Notes: a model not told the origin generated them from the sequence alone. Shown: positions 33,577-43,291, counted from the first letter of the stretch. The stretch: 59,242 bases of DNA from Ectothiorhodospiraceae bacterium (GCA_002401775.2 NVUB02000086.1:1-59242), one strand, 5' to 3'. Translations and numbers: made by a program.

Positions 33577-35280
33577 TTACAGCGTAGGGAGTTCAAACCA
33601 AAAGGTGGTGCCAGCAGGGTGACTGCCATCGGTGGTGCGAGGGGTATTGTTAGTAGTGTCGTTTTTAGTACTGTTATTAACAGTATGGCGATGGTTTTGT
33701 GGTGCAGGGGATGGGGCGATGGTTGTGTCAAAACCGATACTGCCACCGTGTTGTTCGATTATCGCCTTGGCGATACTCAAACCTAATCCAGAACTCTGAA
33801 TCTTGCGTCCTTTCTTTTTATTGACGGGGGTCGAATGATTCATGGCAAATTTTTCAAACACGCGCGGTTGAAAGTCTTCAGGAATTCCAGGGCCATGGTC
33901 TTTGACACTGACTCGTAAGCGATTGCTATTTTGGCTAACCGATATTTCAATATTGTCGTTATGGCCGCCATATTTCGCCGCATTACTGAGGAAGTTGGTC
34001 ATTACTTGCTCAATTCGTTGCTCGTCACAATCCACAAGGCCGTCGGCAAGGGGTTGTATGAGCGTGTAATGCACTAAAAATTGCTCGGCATAGAGTCCAT
34101 TTCTCACCACGGAATTTGATACGACGGTTTTCAGTGGGGTGGGGACTTTATTGAGGGTCAAATTGCCGGATTCAATTTTTTGCAGGTCGAGGAAATCATT
34201 GACCAGGCGCATTAGTTGCGAGGTGCTTGCCAAGGCCATGTCGATATATTTTTTGACGTCTGCGCTTACCGCGCCGGCATCACCGTCGGAGACCAGGTCT
34301 AAGGCACCCTTGATGACAGCGGTAGGCGAACGGAATTCATGGCTAACGACACTCATAAGTTCCAACTTTTGTTGTTCGGCGGCTTCGCGTTGGCGCTCCT
34401 CACGACGTAAGCGAATAACTAACAACAGGGCGATGGTGAGGAAGACTATAAAGATGCCGATGGAATCCCAGATGAGCTTGTTGCGGTAGTTAGTGTGTAA
34501 TTCGATGTTATGAAAATCAATGGCCTGCCAGCGAGTACCCGGAATATCGTGGCGCATGGAGACTCGGGCCTGTTCTTGATCAGAAAGGCGGTAATCATCG
34601 CGTATCCATCGGTTTCTGGCGCCCTCGGAAATCACTTCGATTAAATATTTTGAGGTTTTGTGTTGAGGCATGACGAGCATGACTTGATGGTTATGACTTT
34701 GGATACTGTTTATGATTTCACCCAGAACGTCAGCCAGGAAGCTGACGAGCAATATGCCTTCTTTTCCCTCTTTACCAAAACGCACCATCACATCGAAATG
34801 ATAACCTTCCGGGTTTGGGTGAATATAAGGGAGATAATCCTGAGTGTCGGATGAATATTCTTTGACGTCTATCAGGCAGCGTTCTGAAATTAGCCCGTCA
34901 AAATCTTCGAAAAGTGGTTCGCCAGAGGAGTCAGTAATTGAAAAAGCAAAGCGATCTGGGAAATAACGTGTCAGCAATACCCCGAGGTTTTGGTGTAGCT
35001 CGTCATTGTTAGGGTTTTGGGCCAGGGCTCTTAGCCAGTCTATTTGCTCTTCCGCAAACACTTCCACCATGCGTTGTTTTTCGGTGATATAAAAGGCCAC
35101 CTGCTTTTCTACGCCACTGGCAGACTCGTGGGATATATCAATATGGTGCTGGTGAAAAGCTTCCAGGCGAGCTTTGGCAATCCCACTCAACATGACGATA
35201 ACCAGCAGAATCAGCAAGGTTACAAAGATAAAGTAATTTTTACAGACCAGTGAGCGACGGTAATCCATGATTATAACCAC
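33577..35280 (-). CDS. Membrane-bound sensor histidine kinase
   Basis: A 567-residue kinase. A first membrane segment (residues about 15-35), a periplasmic sensor of about 230 residues, probably Cache-like, and a second membrane segment (about 272-290) precede the phospho-acceptor H314 in SVVSHEFRSP. The ATPase domain has an N box (LSNAAKYGGH), G1 DHGPGIP and G2 SGLGLSIAKAIIEQHGG. A threonine- and asparagine-rich insert lies near the C-terminus (TKNDTTNNTPRTTDG). No response regulator gene is adjacent, so its partner is unknown. GTG 35280 or ATG 35268 may start it. Its closeness to sat is suggestive only. Confidence 0.95.
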   Translation of the reverse strand: MVIIMDYRRSLVCKNYFIFVTLLILLVIVMLSGIAKARLEAFHQHHIDISHESASGVEKQVAFYITEKQRMVEVFAEEQIDWLRALAQNPNNDELHQNLGVLLTRYFPDRFAFSITDSSGEPLFEDFDGLISERCLIDVKEYSSDTQDYLPYIHPNPEGYHFDVMVRFGKEGKEGILLVSFLADVLGEIINSIQSHNHQVMLVMPQHKTSKYLIEVISEGARNRWIRDDYRLSDQEQARVSMRHDIPGTRWQAIDFHNIELHTNYRNKLIWDSIGIFIVFLTIALLLVIRLRREERQREAAEQQKLELMSVVSHEFRSPTAVIKGALDLVSDGDAGAVSADVKKYIDMALASTSQLMRLVNDFLDLQKIESGNLTLNKVPTPLKTVVSNSVVRNGLYAEQFLVHYTLIQPLADGLVDCDEQRIEQVMTNFLSNAAKYGGHNDNIEISVSQNSNRLRVSVKDHGPGIPEDFQPRVFEKFAMNHSTPVNKKKGRKIQSSGLGLSIAKAIIEQHGGSIGFDTTIAPSPAPQNHRHTVNNSTKNDTTNNTPRTTDGSHPAGTTFWFELPTL

Positions 35281-35919
35281 GGGTTCCGTCGTTGATCATT
35301 GGTCGGTGGTTCTGAAATTATCCTGGAAAGCCCTGTTGGATCACTGAAGCCTTCACTTGCTCTTGTGACGTTGGGATAATTCAAAAATGTGCTTATCATC
35401 AATATCGAGCCCCCTTTTTTTGTGCCCAACTGATTTTTTATGGGTTATAGGGTTAATCAATTTTTCGCGGCGTCATCATTCGCCCACTGGTTGGGCCGCT
35501 ACGACATGCATAGCCCGTTTTGTGGCGCAAATAGCGTTGTTAAGAATCACCATAATCGTCTGGTTATTGTTCCTCATGGCGCCTTGCCATTTACGATATA
35601 AAACCTACTCTGCGGGCTGTTCAACGGTGGCTTCCAGGGTAATGTTTTTGAGGGCATGGTCAGCTATATCGGAAAATGAACTGAAATCTTGAGTTTAGTG
35701 ATATAAAAATTTGAGTATAGAAAGGGAGGAGACCGACTTCGCCCATTTCCAAGCCCCTCGCCTGCATGGACGCAGGTGCCAAAAGTAGGTGCTCTTAGGC
35801 GAGGGGCGTGAGCAGGACGCGGTCAGTATTCGGAATGCATACAATGGGTGAATTTACAAAGTGAGGTATGGGTTCCCACGGAGGACCGTGGAAACCAGAG
35901 GACGCGTGGAGGGGCGGTG
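35281..35919. other. Long intergenic stretch with an inverted repeat
   Basis: A 10-bp stem cccctcgcct (35754-35763) and aggcgagggg (35797-35806) encloses about 33 bases. A minus-strand frame around 35500-35695 reads SSFSDIADHALKNITLEATV and, past a TAG, MRNNNQTIMVILNNAICATK. It looks protein-like but I cannot assign it; it could be a decayed gene. Nothing else was recognised. Confidence 0.45.
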
Positions 35920-36909
35920 CTAGGTTACTGAGCCACCACTTGCTTGCAGATCAGCATGATATGACGAGCGCACCATGGGGCCGCTGGCGACATTGCTGAA
36001 GCCTAGTTCGCGGGCGACGTCGGCGAGCTGGTCGAACTCTTCCGGTGTCACGAAGCGATCCACTGCTAGATGATTGAGGCTGGGTTGTAGATATTGGCCG
36101 AGGGTGAGCATGTCGCAGTGGTGGGCGCGTAGGTCTTTGAGGACCTCGACCACTTCGTCGATGGTTTCGCCCAGACCCAGCATCAGGCCAGATTTTGTGG
36201 GGATGTCGGGGTACATTTCTTTGAAGCGTTTCAATAATGTCAGCGACCATTGGTAATCGGCACCGGGGCGGATCTTTTTGTAGAGGCGTGGCACGTTTTC
36301 CAGGTTGTGATTGAAGACATCCGGTGGAGCTTGCTCCATGATGCCGAGGGCGATATCCATACGGCCACGGAAATCTGGCACCAGTATTTCGATTTTGGTC
36401 TGCGGGCTGGTTTCGCGTACGGCGCGGATGCAATCGACAAAATGTCCGGCACCGCCATCGCGCAGGTCATCACGATCGACTGAGGTGATCACTACGTATT
36501 TCAGTTTGAGGATGCTTAAGGTCTTGGCGAGGTTGGCGGGTTCGTCGGTGTCCAGTGCATTGGGACGGCCGTGAGCCACGTCGCAAAAGGGGCAGCGGCG
36601 GGTGCATATATCGCCCATGATCATGAAAGTCGCGGTGCCGTGGCTAAAACATTCTCCCAAATTTGGGCAGGCGGCCTCTTCGCAGACGGTGTGGAGCTTG
36701 TGTTCACGCAGCAGGGATTTTACCCGCTGGGCCTCAACGCTGGTAGGCGCTTTAGCACGAATCCATTTGGGCTTGCGCTGTACGGTGGTGCTGGGTATGA
36801 CTTTTATGGGGATGCGAGCGACTTTTTCAGCACCCCGTAGTTTCTCGCCCATTTGTTTGGTGCGGGGCTTGGTGGTGGTGTTAACGGGAGCGCGAGGGGT
36901 TTTATCCAT
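35920..36909 (-). CDS. lipA: Lipoyl synthase
   Basis: A 329-residue radical SAM enzyme that inserts two sulfurs into protein-bound octanoyl groups. It has C76, C81 and C87 ([12 protein letters not shown]) for the auxiliary cluster, C102xxxC106xxC109 (CTRRCPFC) for the SAM cluster, and the final RSSYHADLQ box with the cluster-binding serine. The N-terminus is extended by about 45 charged residues. It follows lipB, which makes its substrate, with an 86-base gap on the same strand. Confidence 0.98.
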   Translation of the reverse strand: MDKTPRAPVNTTTKPRTKQMGEKLRGAEKVARIPIKVIPSTTVQRKPKWIRAKAPTSVEAQRVKSLLREHKLHTVCEEAACPNLGECFSHGTATFMIMGDICTRRCPFCDVAHGRPNALDTDEPANLAKTLSILKLKYVVITSVDRDDLRDGGAGHFVDCIRAVRETSPQTKIEILVPDFRGRMDIALGIMEQAPPDVFNHNLENVPRLYKKIRPGADYQWSLTLLKRFKEMYPDIPTKSGLMLGLGETIDEVVEVLKDLRAHHCDMLTLGQYLQPSLNHLAVDRFVTPEEFDQLADVARELGFSNVASGPMVRSSYHADLQASGGSVT

Positions 36910-36995
36910 GATATTGCCAAGTCTTTTAAGAGGTGTTCAACATGTAATACTTCAAGGCGTAATAATACCTTGAATCGGCCCGCGAGGCATTATCT

Positions 36996-37658
36996 CTATA
37001 GCGGCGCCTGAACGGTCTTAGTTAATGCCTTAACTAAGACCGTACTCAGGTCATCAAGGGAGGGGGGGCAATCATTTAAGTCAATTATCTGTGTGGACGC
37101 CAGCCCTTCATAGCCGCAGGGGTTTATGCGTGAAAAGGGTGTCAGGTCCATGTCGACATTGACACTCAAGCCGTGATACGAGCAACCTTTGCGTATTCGC
37201 AGGCCCAGGGCGGCGATTTTTGCATTGCCAACGTAGATGCCGGGGGCGCCCTCGCGGCGCTGGCCGTCGATGCCCTGGGTGAGTAAAAGATCGATAATAG
37301 CTTGCTCGATTTTAGTGACCAGGGCCTTGACGCCCAGTTCGCGGCGACGGATATCCAGTAGTAAATAGACGATTATCTGGCCGGGGCCGTGGTACGTGAC
37401 CTGCCCGCCCCGGTCGCAATTCACCACGGGAATATCACCGGCATCGAGGATGTGCTCGCTTTTGCCGTTGAGACCGAGGGTAAATACCGGCGGGTGTTGC
37501 AGTATCCATATTTCGTCGGGTGTGTCGGCACGGCGCTGGTCGGTAAAGGATTTCATCTCCGACCAGACGGGCTCGTAATCCCGCAAGCCTAATGGCCGAA
37601 TGACGATGGGAATATCCGGTGAAGTGCGTACGCCCGATTTATGTGAAGCGGGCTTCAC
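36996..37658 (-). CDS. lipB: Octanoyl-[acyl-carrier-protein]-protein N-octanoyltransferase
   Basis: A 220-residue enzyme moving octanoyl from acyl carrier protein to lipoyl domains. It has [20 protein letters not shown], the catalytic lysine in [11 protein letters not shown] and the catalytic cysteine in NPCGYEGL. Its ATG overlaps the end of the YbeD gene by four bases, so they are coupled. The order ybeD-lipB-lipA is the usual gammaproteobacterial one. Confidence 0.97.
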   Translation of the reverse strand: MKPASHKSGVRTSPDIPIVIRPLGLRDYEPVWSEMKSFTDQRRADTPDEIWILQHPPVFTLGLNGKSEHILDAGDIPVVNCDRGGQVTYHGPGQIIVYLLLDIRRRELGVKALVTKIEQAIIDLLLTQGIDGQRREGAPGIYVGNAKIAALGLRIRKGCSYHGLSVNVDMDLTPFSRINPCGYEGLASTQIIDLNDCPPSLDDLSTVLVKALTKTVQAPL

Positions 37659-38008
37659 AGGGCCATGAGCACTCGCTCGCAGTCCGTGAGTTCCTGGTAG
37701 ATAGCATCCAGTTGGGCGCGGTTTTGGGCGGTGATTGTGATGGTAATAGAGAGATATTTACCGTTGCTGCTGGGGCGGGTTTTAATGGCACCTTCTTTCA
37801 GACCGGGGGCGTGACGGTGGATGATATCCAGCACAGCGGCCTCCAGTTGTGCGTCATTTTTGCCCATGGCTTTGACGGGAAACTCGCAGGGATATTTTAT
37901 AACGGATTCGAGGTCGTCGCTGTGGTTTCGGTTGGTGGCCCGGTCGCCATTGTTTCCGTTATTTATTCCGTTATTCTTTCCGTTATTGTCGGTGTCATCT
38001 GTACTCAT
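37655..38008 (-). CDS. ybeD: YbeD-like DUF493 protein
   Basis: A 117-residue protein; the last 90 residues ([20 protein letters not shown] to [14 protein letters not shown]) are the DUF493 domain, an ACT-like fold. The N-terminal 30 residues are a low-complexity run of asparagine and glycine ([14 protein letters not shown]) absent from most homologues and encoded by repeated aataacgg units. It stands between dat and lipB, as ybeD does in enterobacteria. Regulatory role suspected but unknown. Confidence 0.93.
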   Translation of the reverse strand: MSTDDTDNNGKNNGINNGNNGDRATNRNHSDDLESVIKYPCEFPVKAMGKNDAQLEAAVLDIIHRHAPGLKEGAIKTRPSSNGKYLSITITITAQNRAQLDAIYQELTDCERVLMAL

Positions 38009-38034
38009 ATTCAGTGCTCATAAGGTGTGTATTT

Positions 38035-38880
38035 CTACTGCGCGCGTAAATGCTGTTTGTAAGACTGATATAAGGCCGTCATCTGATGAAACAAGGGGCC
38101 AGGTTGACCATTGGCGACCGGACTATTGTCCAGTTGGGTAACCGGAAGGATTTCCTTGGTAGAGGACGTCAGCCAGATTTCATCGGCCGCAACAAGGTCG
38201 TTGGGGCTAATGTTTTGCTCGCAGTGGGCGATGTCATTGGCGACCGCCAGTTCCAGAATCAGGTCACGGGTAATGCCTGGCAATAACATCGGGCCTTTGG
38301 GCGGCGTGCAGAGTACGCCGTCAATAACCACGAAAATATTGCTGGCAGCACCCTCCGTGGCGTGTCCGTCACGAATCAGGATCGTTTCTGCTGCTCCCTG
38401 ATCCACCGCTTCCTGTCGCAATAATATGTTGGGTAATAAACTGATCGCCTTGATGTGGCAACGCTGCCAGCGAATGTCTTCCCGAGTAATGGCAGCCACG
38501 CCTTTTTCCAGCACTTCTGGAGCCGGTGCTTTGAGGGGATTACACATGGCATACAGTGTGGGCGTGGGGTTTTCTGGCATGGCATGGTCGCGCAAGGCGC
38601 TACCACGAGTGACCTGAAAATAAAGCGACAGGTCGCCTCCACCGTTGCGCTGAATCAGTTCGTTGAGCATCGAATCCCATTCACTGGGAGATAGCGGATT
38701 GGGAATGCGAACCGCATCAAGGCTGTTTTGCAGGCGACGCAAGTGTTCATCAAGACGAAACAGTTTATTGCCATAAACCGGAATCATCTCGTAAACGCCG
38801 TCACCAAAAATGAAGCCACGGTCCAAGACCGGTACGCAAGCTTGTTCAGCCGGTAAAAACTTTCCGTTGAGGTAGATCAT
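38035..38880 (-). CDS. dat: D-alanine transaminase (class IV aminotransferase)
   Basis: A 281-residue PLP enzyme of fold type IV: MIYLNGKFLPAEQACVPVLD, RGFIFGDGVYE, the PLP lysine in CHIKAISLLPNILLRQEA and the cofactor phosphate loop ATEGAASNIFVV. The location next to dacA and ybeD/lipB is where many Gammaproteobacteria have D-amino-acid transaminase, which supplies D-Ala or D-Glu for peptidoglycan. A branched-chain aminotransferase or aminodeoxychorismate lyase is the alternative within the fold; the context favours dat. Confidence 0.88.
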   Translation of the reverse strand: MIYLNGKFLPAEQACVPVLDRGFIFGDGVYEMIPVYGNKLFRLDEHLRRLQNSLDAVRIPNPLSPSEWDSMLNELIQRNGGGDLSLYFQVTRGSALRDHAMPENPTPTLYAMCNPLKAPAPEVLEKGVAAITREDIRWQRCHIKAISLLPNILLRQEAVDQGAAETILIRDGHATEGAASNIFVVIDGVLCTPPKGPMLLPGITRDLILELAVANDIAHCEQNISPNDLVAADEIWLTSSTKEILPVTQLDNSPVANGQPGPLFHQMTALYQSYKQHLRAQ

Positions 38881-38935
38881 AAGGGCAGGGAAAAGGGGAA
38901 AGATAAAAGGGGAAAGCGATTCAGTGGTTTTTTAT

Positions 38936-39062
38936 CGTCATTTCGGCGCATACCCTCTGGGGCACTGGTGACCTTTAGGTTACTTGTGCCCCGGAGGGTA
39001 TAAAGGCCGGAATCCAGTGACGTTGGGCAGCGCCTGGATCCCGGCCTGCGCCGGGATGACGT
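38936..39062. repeat. Composite dispersed repeat between dat and dacA
   Basis: It combines cataccctctggggcac ... gtgccccggagggtat with ggccggaatccagtgacg ... ctggatcccggcctgcgccg. Both motifs also occur in the element at 24016-24265, and the second at 2860 and 5590. It has two nested palindromes and no coding frame. Confidence 0.88.
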
Positions 39063-39124
39063 GAAAGTGTGTAGTGTTTGTTCTTTCATCTTTACCCTGT
39101 TCCCTTTTTTCTGCCTTCTTTCCT

Positions 39125-40303
39125 CTACTCAAACAAAAGTTTGATTTCGTCGATGAGGTTGTCGATGAGGCCGCCTTTTTCAATATCGGAAAGTGCGACG
39201 AGATCCCGTTTGGCGTATTGCTCATCACCGAGGCTGACGTTTACTGAGCCAAAGGACTGTCCTTTTTTGGCGGGTGCAACTATGCGCGCATCCAGATTTA
39301 TGTTGGCATCCAGGTTTTTGTATTGGCCTTTAGGGATGGTGAGATAGAGGTCTTCCGCCAGCCCGAGGGGCAATTGTTCTTGTGCGCCTTTCCATATGCG
39401 TGCGGTGGTGAGCGATTCGTTGGCAGAATAAAGTTTGTGGGTTTCAAAGAAACGGAAGCCGTAAGTGAGTAATTTTTGGCTTTCGGCGGAGCGCGCTGCA
39501 TCACTGCGAGTGCCGAGTATGACGGAGATCAAACGCATGTCATCTCTTATGGCAGAAGCGACTAGACAGTATCCAGCAGCCTTGGTGTGGCCGGTTTTTA
39601 TGCCGTCTACTGTGTCGTTGCGCCACAGTAATTTATTGCGGTTGTATTGGGTGATGTTGTTGAAGGTGAATTTTTTGGTGGAGTACCATTTGTAGTGTTC
39701 GGGAAAGTCACGAATTAATGCCGTCGCCAGTTTGGCGAGGTCACGTGGTGTGGTGTAGTGCTCCTTGTGCGGCAGCCCGGTGCTGTTGACGAAGTGGCTG
39801 TCGAGCATGCCCAGTTCGGCGGCGTGTTGGTTCATTAACGAGACAAAGGCATCTTCACTGCCCGCAATATGCTCAGCCAAGGCGACGGTAGCGTCATTAC
39901 CCGATTGGATGATCACACCTTTGAGTAAGTTTTCAACACTGACTTTCTTGCCAACCTCTATAAACATGCGTGAACCTTGCATACGCCAGGCCTTCTTGCT
40001 GATGAGGACGTCGTCATCCAGGGCGATGTTGCCATTGGCTAGTTCGTAGGCAATAACGTAGGAAGACAGCATTTTGGTGAGGCTGGCGGGCTCTAATCGG
40101 TTGCCGGATTTTTTTTCGGCCAGCACGCGCCCACTGTTGTAATCAATCAGCAGATAGCCTTTGGCTTTGATTTTGGGGGTGGCGGGGATCAGCGTGGCGG
40201 CTTCGCCGGGTTTGGTTGTGGATAATAAGACAGCCGTTAAAAACAGGGGAACGGTAAACAAGATCCAGAAATTACGAATAAGACGCGGCATGTATTGGCT
40301 CAC
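39125..40303 (-). CDS. dacA: D-alanyl-D-alanine carboxypeptidase (PBP5/6 type)
   Basis: A 392-residue low-mass penicillin-binding protein. It has a signal segment (residues about 9-36), the catalytic S74xxK77 (SLTK), S133-G134-N135 and K235-T236-G237, then the C-terminal domain and an amphipathic membrane-anchoring helix (GGLIDNLIDEIKLLFE). It removes the terminal D-Ala from peptidoglycan side chains in the periplasm. It lies between rlpA and dat in the conserved envelope block. Confidence 0.97.
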   Translation of the reverse strand: MSQYMPRLIRNFWILFTVPLFLTAVLLSTTKPGEAATLIPATPKIKAKGYLLIDYNSGRVLAEKKSGNRLEPASLTKMLSSYVIAYELANGNIALDDDVLISKKAWRMQGSRMFIEVGKKVSVENLLKGVIIQSGNDATVALAEHIAGSEDAFVSLMNQHAAELGMLDSHFVNSTGLPHKEHYTTPRDLAKLATALIRDFPEHYKWYSTKKFTFNNITQYNRNKLLWRNDTVDGIKTGHTKAAGYCLVASAIRDDMRLISVILGTRSDAARSAESQKLLTYGFRFFETHKLYSANESLTTARIWKGAQEQLPLGLAEDLYLTIPKGQYKNLDANINLDARIVAPAKKGQSFGSVNVSLGDEQYAKRDLVALSDIEKGGLIDNLIDEIKLLFE

Positions 40304-40410
40304 AGCGGTAAGAGTTTAAAGTGAAGTGAATGGAAACGTGGGTTATGGAGGAGAAATATTGCAAAACCGTTACGTAACCCATTGCGATGTAGAGGATAGC
40401 GATTTTTGGC

Positions 40411-41376
40411 TTATTCTACAACGAGGTTGGGGCTGTCAATTCCTAGCGGCTTTAATGCGGCGCGCAGGCGTATGGCATCGTTTTCTGAACGTAGCGGGCC
40501 AATACGTACGCGATAAACACTGTAATTGCCGGTGGCTTTGCGGTTGATTAATACGTTTTCGGAGGTGGCACCCACCAGTTTATTGAGCAGTTGAGTGGCA
40601 TTGTTGCGATCTGTGAAGGCGCCTACCTGCAAGTAAAGTTGGGCAGCATTGGGTTGGTTTGCGGCTGCTGGTTGCCCGCTAGCAGTAGGAAGAAATACCG
40701 AAGTCGTTGTCGATGATGCTGTGGTTGGTGAAGAGGCCAGCGGTATTTTCCGAGCGGAGACGGTGGTATTCATGGTGGTATTTGGGGGAGTGCCGGATGT
40801 TCTGGCGGCGGGTTCTACTACCCGAATTTCTACCCGCCCAGTCCCTTTGGTGGTAATGCCTAACTTTTTAGCGGCGACATAAGAGAGGTCGATAATGCGG
40901 CCCCGGGCAAAGGGCCCCCGGTCATTCACGCGTACGATTATTTTTCGGCCATTATCCAGGTTATGCACTTCCACATAGGCTGGGATGGGGAGCGTTTTGT
41001 GGGCGGCGGTCATGGCGTACATGTCGTAAGTTTCGCCACTGGAGGTCCGGTGCCCATGAAACTTGGTGCCGTACCAGGAAGCCAGCCCGCGTTGTCGAAA
41101 GCCGCGGGCGGTGTCACGAAGGGTATAACGACGACCTTGCACGACATAGGTTTTAGGATTGCCGTATTTGCTGCGGGGTTCGTGTTTTGGCACTGCATCG
41201 GCAACGCGAGTGTGATCGATTTCCCGGGTGGGAGCGCTATCCTGTGCTATACCATAGCGACTGTGTGGAAGTGCACCACACGCACTCAACACCAGAGTGA
41301 GAGTCCCTATCAGGCAGCCCCGAATAGAAAAATGAGCGGTACCGATACTGGTTTTACTGCAGGTACTACTTTTCAT
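40411..41376 (-). CDS. rlpA: RlpA-type septal lytic transglycosylase lipoprotein
   Basis: A 321-residue lipoprotein with lipobox LVLSAC near residue 33. The double-psi barrel domain (residues about 95-185) has GLASWYGTKFHGHRTSSGE, AAHKTLPIP and VRVNDRGPFARGRIIDLSY with the catalytic acid and histidine. A proline/threonine/alanine linker leads to a SPOR domain (LYLQVGAFTDRNNATQLLNK) that binds denuded septal glycan. It follows mltB (the TA module lies between) and precedes dacA. Confidence 0.96.
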   Translation of the reverse strand: MKSSTCSKTSIGTAHFSIRGCLIGTLTLVLSACGALPHSRYGIAQDSAPTREIDHTRVADAVPKHEPRSKYGNPKTYVVQGRRYTLRDTARGFRQRGLASWYGTKFHGHRTSSGETYDMYAMTAAHKTLPIPAYVEVHNLDNGRKIIVRVNDRGPFARGRIIDLSYVAAKKLGITTKGTGRVEIRVVEPAARTSGTPPNTTMNTTVSARKIPLASSPTTASSTTTSVFLPTASGQPAAANQPNAAQLYLQVGAFTDRNNATQLLNKLVGATSENVLINRKATGNYSVYRVRIGPLRSENDAIRLRAALKPLGIDSPNLVVE

Positions 41377-41561
41377 GTCTGTCTATCACTTCTTCCATGC
41401 TTTTTTAATATTACGACGGGTGCATATGAAAAGAATACAGGGTATCCTTTTTTACTGATTTATTGGGGTGCTAACGTTGCAAATCACCGGCGGCAAAAAA
41501 CAGAGCGAGGAACGAGCGCCGCTTTGTGCCGTCCGAGAGAATTTGCTTTGTAATTGCCTAC

Positions 41562-41837
41562 CTAGTTCATGGAGAGCGTTAATGTTTTACCCAAGGCTTC
41601 TGCAACTTTTTCAAGCGTGGACAAACGAATATCTTCGGCATGATTCTCAATTCTTGATATAGCCGATTTCTGTGTTTTTAATTTTTTAGCTAATTCTTCT
41701 TGGGTTAAACCAGCATTTTCTCTTGCTTGGCGTAGCATGACGCCTAGTTTAAAGTCTGAGTATCCAGACACATAATCTTTTGCAAAGGCGCCATCCTTGG
41801 CTTTTCTGTTTTTTACATATTTTTTTAAATCACTCAT
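41562..41837 (-). CDS. XRE-family antitoxin (HigA-like)
   Basis: A 91-residue protein with an N-terminal basic arm and a helix-turn-helix: LRQARENAGLTQEELAKKLK, TQKSAISRIENHAEDIRLST. It is the second gene of a toxin-antitoxin module; its ATG lies inside the last codons of the toxin frame (overlap of eight bases). XRE antitoxins of this kind repress the module promoter. The frame is intact while the toxin is interrupted. The module splits rlpA from mltB in an otherwise conserved block. Confidence 0.92.
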   Translation of the reverse strand: MSDLKKYVKNRKAKDGAFAKDYVSGYSDFKLGVMLRQARENAGLTQEELAKKLKTQKSAISRIENHAEDIRLSTLEKVAEALGKTLTLSMN

Positions 41838-42186
41838 GACGATTACCTCTTAAGAGATGATCCTTTTTTCTAGCTTCAGCAATCGCAATTTCCTTCTTAG
41901 GGGTTTTTTGCGTTTTCTTTTGAAAAGCATGGTTAAGAACCACCAAGTTGTTCTTTTCTAGAAAGCCCAGTATGCGAAATATACTGTTGTCTGATTGAAC
42001 TCTAATTTCCTAAATATCATCTGTTCCTGTCATTTTTTTGAAATACTTGACGGGAACGACGTCCAGCTCTTCGACAAGCTCCATTACCCACGTTACTTTC
42101 TGGGCCTGTTTCGCAGATAAAGAATCTAAGAACTCTTCAGCCGGGCAGCCACCTGACTCCGTTCGATAAAACACGATTTCCCTCAT
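41830..42186 (-). pseudogene. RelE/HigB-type toxin (Gp49-like), interrupted by TAG at codon 59
   Basis: From ATG 42186 the frame reads MREIVFYRTESGGCPAEEFL, DSLSAKQAQKVTWVMELVEE, then YFKKMTGTDDI, TAG (42012-42010), EIRVQSDNSIFRILGFLEKN and NLVVLNHAFQKKTQKTPKKE to the end. Homologues read DDLWEVR here, so the stop replaces a conserved tryptophan (TGG to TAG). The rest has no other lesion. The second half holds the catalytic basic residues, so the product cut at 58 residues should be inactive. Confidence 0.88.
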
Positions 42187-42221
42187 TTAAATGAGGTTAA
42201 CAAATAAGTGAACTTTGTCAA
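42181..42221 (-). promoter_or_regulatory. Promoter and palindromic operator of the HigBA-like module
   Basis: On the minus strand TTGACA (42216-42221) and TAACCT are 16 bases apart. The perfect 16-base palindrome cctcatttaaatgagg (42181-42196) follows and includes the toxin start codon. This is the expected binding site for the XRE antitoxin. As in the brnTA module, the operator overlaps the start of the toxin frame. Confidence 0.7.
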
Positions 42222-42259
42222 GGGGGTTGTGAGCAGCTAACAAGCATTTTGACTGGCCA

Positions 42260-43291
42260 CTACATCCTGGCTGAGGCCGCTTTTTCCCGCTTTTTCAGGA
42301 TGGCCTGACCCAGTTGATGCACTGCCATGGCATATAGTGGGCTGTGGTTATAGCGGGTGATGACATAAAAGTTATTTAATGCCAGCCAGTATTCCCGGCC
42401 AGCGGGTATTTTGAGCTCCACCAATGCCCCCATGGCTTTGAGGTCGACTTTGATTTTGGCGGTAACACCGCGTTCGCGTAATTCGGCCACGGTGCTGTGG
42501 GGCTTGTAGCCTTTTTTAACGAGCACCTGGATGTGGTTGCTGCCGACGATGGCGGGAGCGGCCACGGCTTTACCGGTTTGCCATTTGTGGCGTTTGAAGT
42601 AGTTGGCGACACTGCCAATGGCATCGGCGTTGTTGTTCCATAAATCGCGTTTGCCATCGCCATCAAAATCAACGGCATAATGGCGATAACTGCTGGAAAT
42701 AAATTGTGATTTACCCATCGCGCCCGCGTAGGAGCCTTTGATTTCCATGGGGTTCAGTTTCTCTTCCCGGGTGAGTAGTAAATATTGCTCAAGCTCACTG
42801 CGGAAAAACTTGGCGCGCTTGGGGTAGGCAAAGGCCAGGGTAGAGAGGGAGTCCATGACCCGATAACCGCCCTTATGCCGCCCGTAACGGGTTTCGACAC
42901 CGATGATGGCAACGATGATTTCGGGAGGGACGCCATATTTTTCCTCTGCCGCCTTTAAAATGGCTTCATTTTCATTCCAGAAAACAACACCTTCTTTGAT
43001 GCGGGTTTTGGTGACGAAAATGGGACGATACTTAAACCAGGGTTTTCCCTCGGCGGGACGGCTAATGGCATCGACAATTTTTTGCTTGAGAACGACATCC
43101 TCGAAAAGCGTGGTGAGTTTTTTAGCGTCAAATTGATGTTTGTCGACCATTTCCTGGATAAAGCCTTTTACGTCGGAGCGGTCTGCAACGCGCTGTTCGT
43201 CCAGGGGAGTGTCAGCAATGGCACTGATACAAGTAAGACTGAACATAGCGCAGCCTGCGAGGGAGATGAGTTTTTTCAGGGTCATATGCAT
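42260..43291 (-). CDS. mltB: Membrane-bound lytic murein transglycosylase B
   Basis: A 343-residue periplasmic enzyme that cleaves glycan strands to anhydromuropeptides. It has a signal peptide (CAMFSLTCISAIA), VPPEIIVAIIGVETRYGRH with the catalytic glutamate in the ET box, YAGAMGKSQFISSSYRHYAV and the DLWNNNADAIGSVANYF box of the family. The signal region holds a cysteine (LAGCAMFS), so it may be a lipoprotein. It lies after rodA with the tandem-repeat gap between. Confidence 0.95.
   Translation of the reverse strand: MHMTLKKLISLAGCAMFSLTCISAIADTPLDEQRVADRSDVKGFIQEMVDKHQFDAKKLTTLFEDVVLKQKIVDAISRPAEGKPWFKYRPIFVTKTRIKEGVVFWNENEAILKAAEEKYGVPPEIIVAIIGVETRYGRHKGGYRVMDSLSTLAFAYPKRAKFFRSELEQYLLLTREEKLNPMEIKGSYAGAMGKSQFISSSYRHYAVDFDGDGKRDLWNNNADAIGSVANYFKRHKWQTGKAVAAPAIVGSNHIQVLVKKGYKPHSTVAELRERGVTAKIKVDLKAMGALVELKIPAGREYWLALNNFYVITRYNHSPLYAMAVHQLGQAILKKREKAASARM

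Noticed and set aside
35387-35692. Plus-strand open frame of 101 codons upstream of lipA
   Set aside because: Composition and order of residues look random, there is no ribosome binding site, and the opposite strand has an equally protein-like but broken frame.
3279-42186. General TAG recoding to tryptophan as explanation of both broken toxins
   Set aside because: brnA, the HIT gene and the RpfF-like gene end at TAG in positions that fit their families, and all intact conserved genes use TGG.
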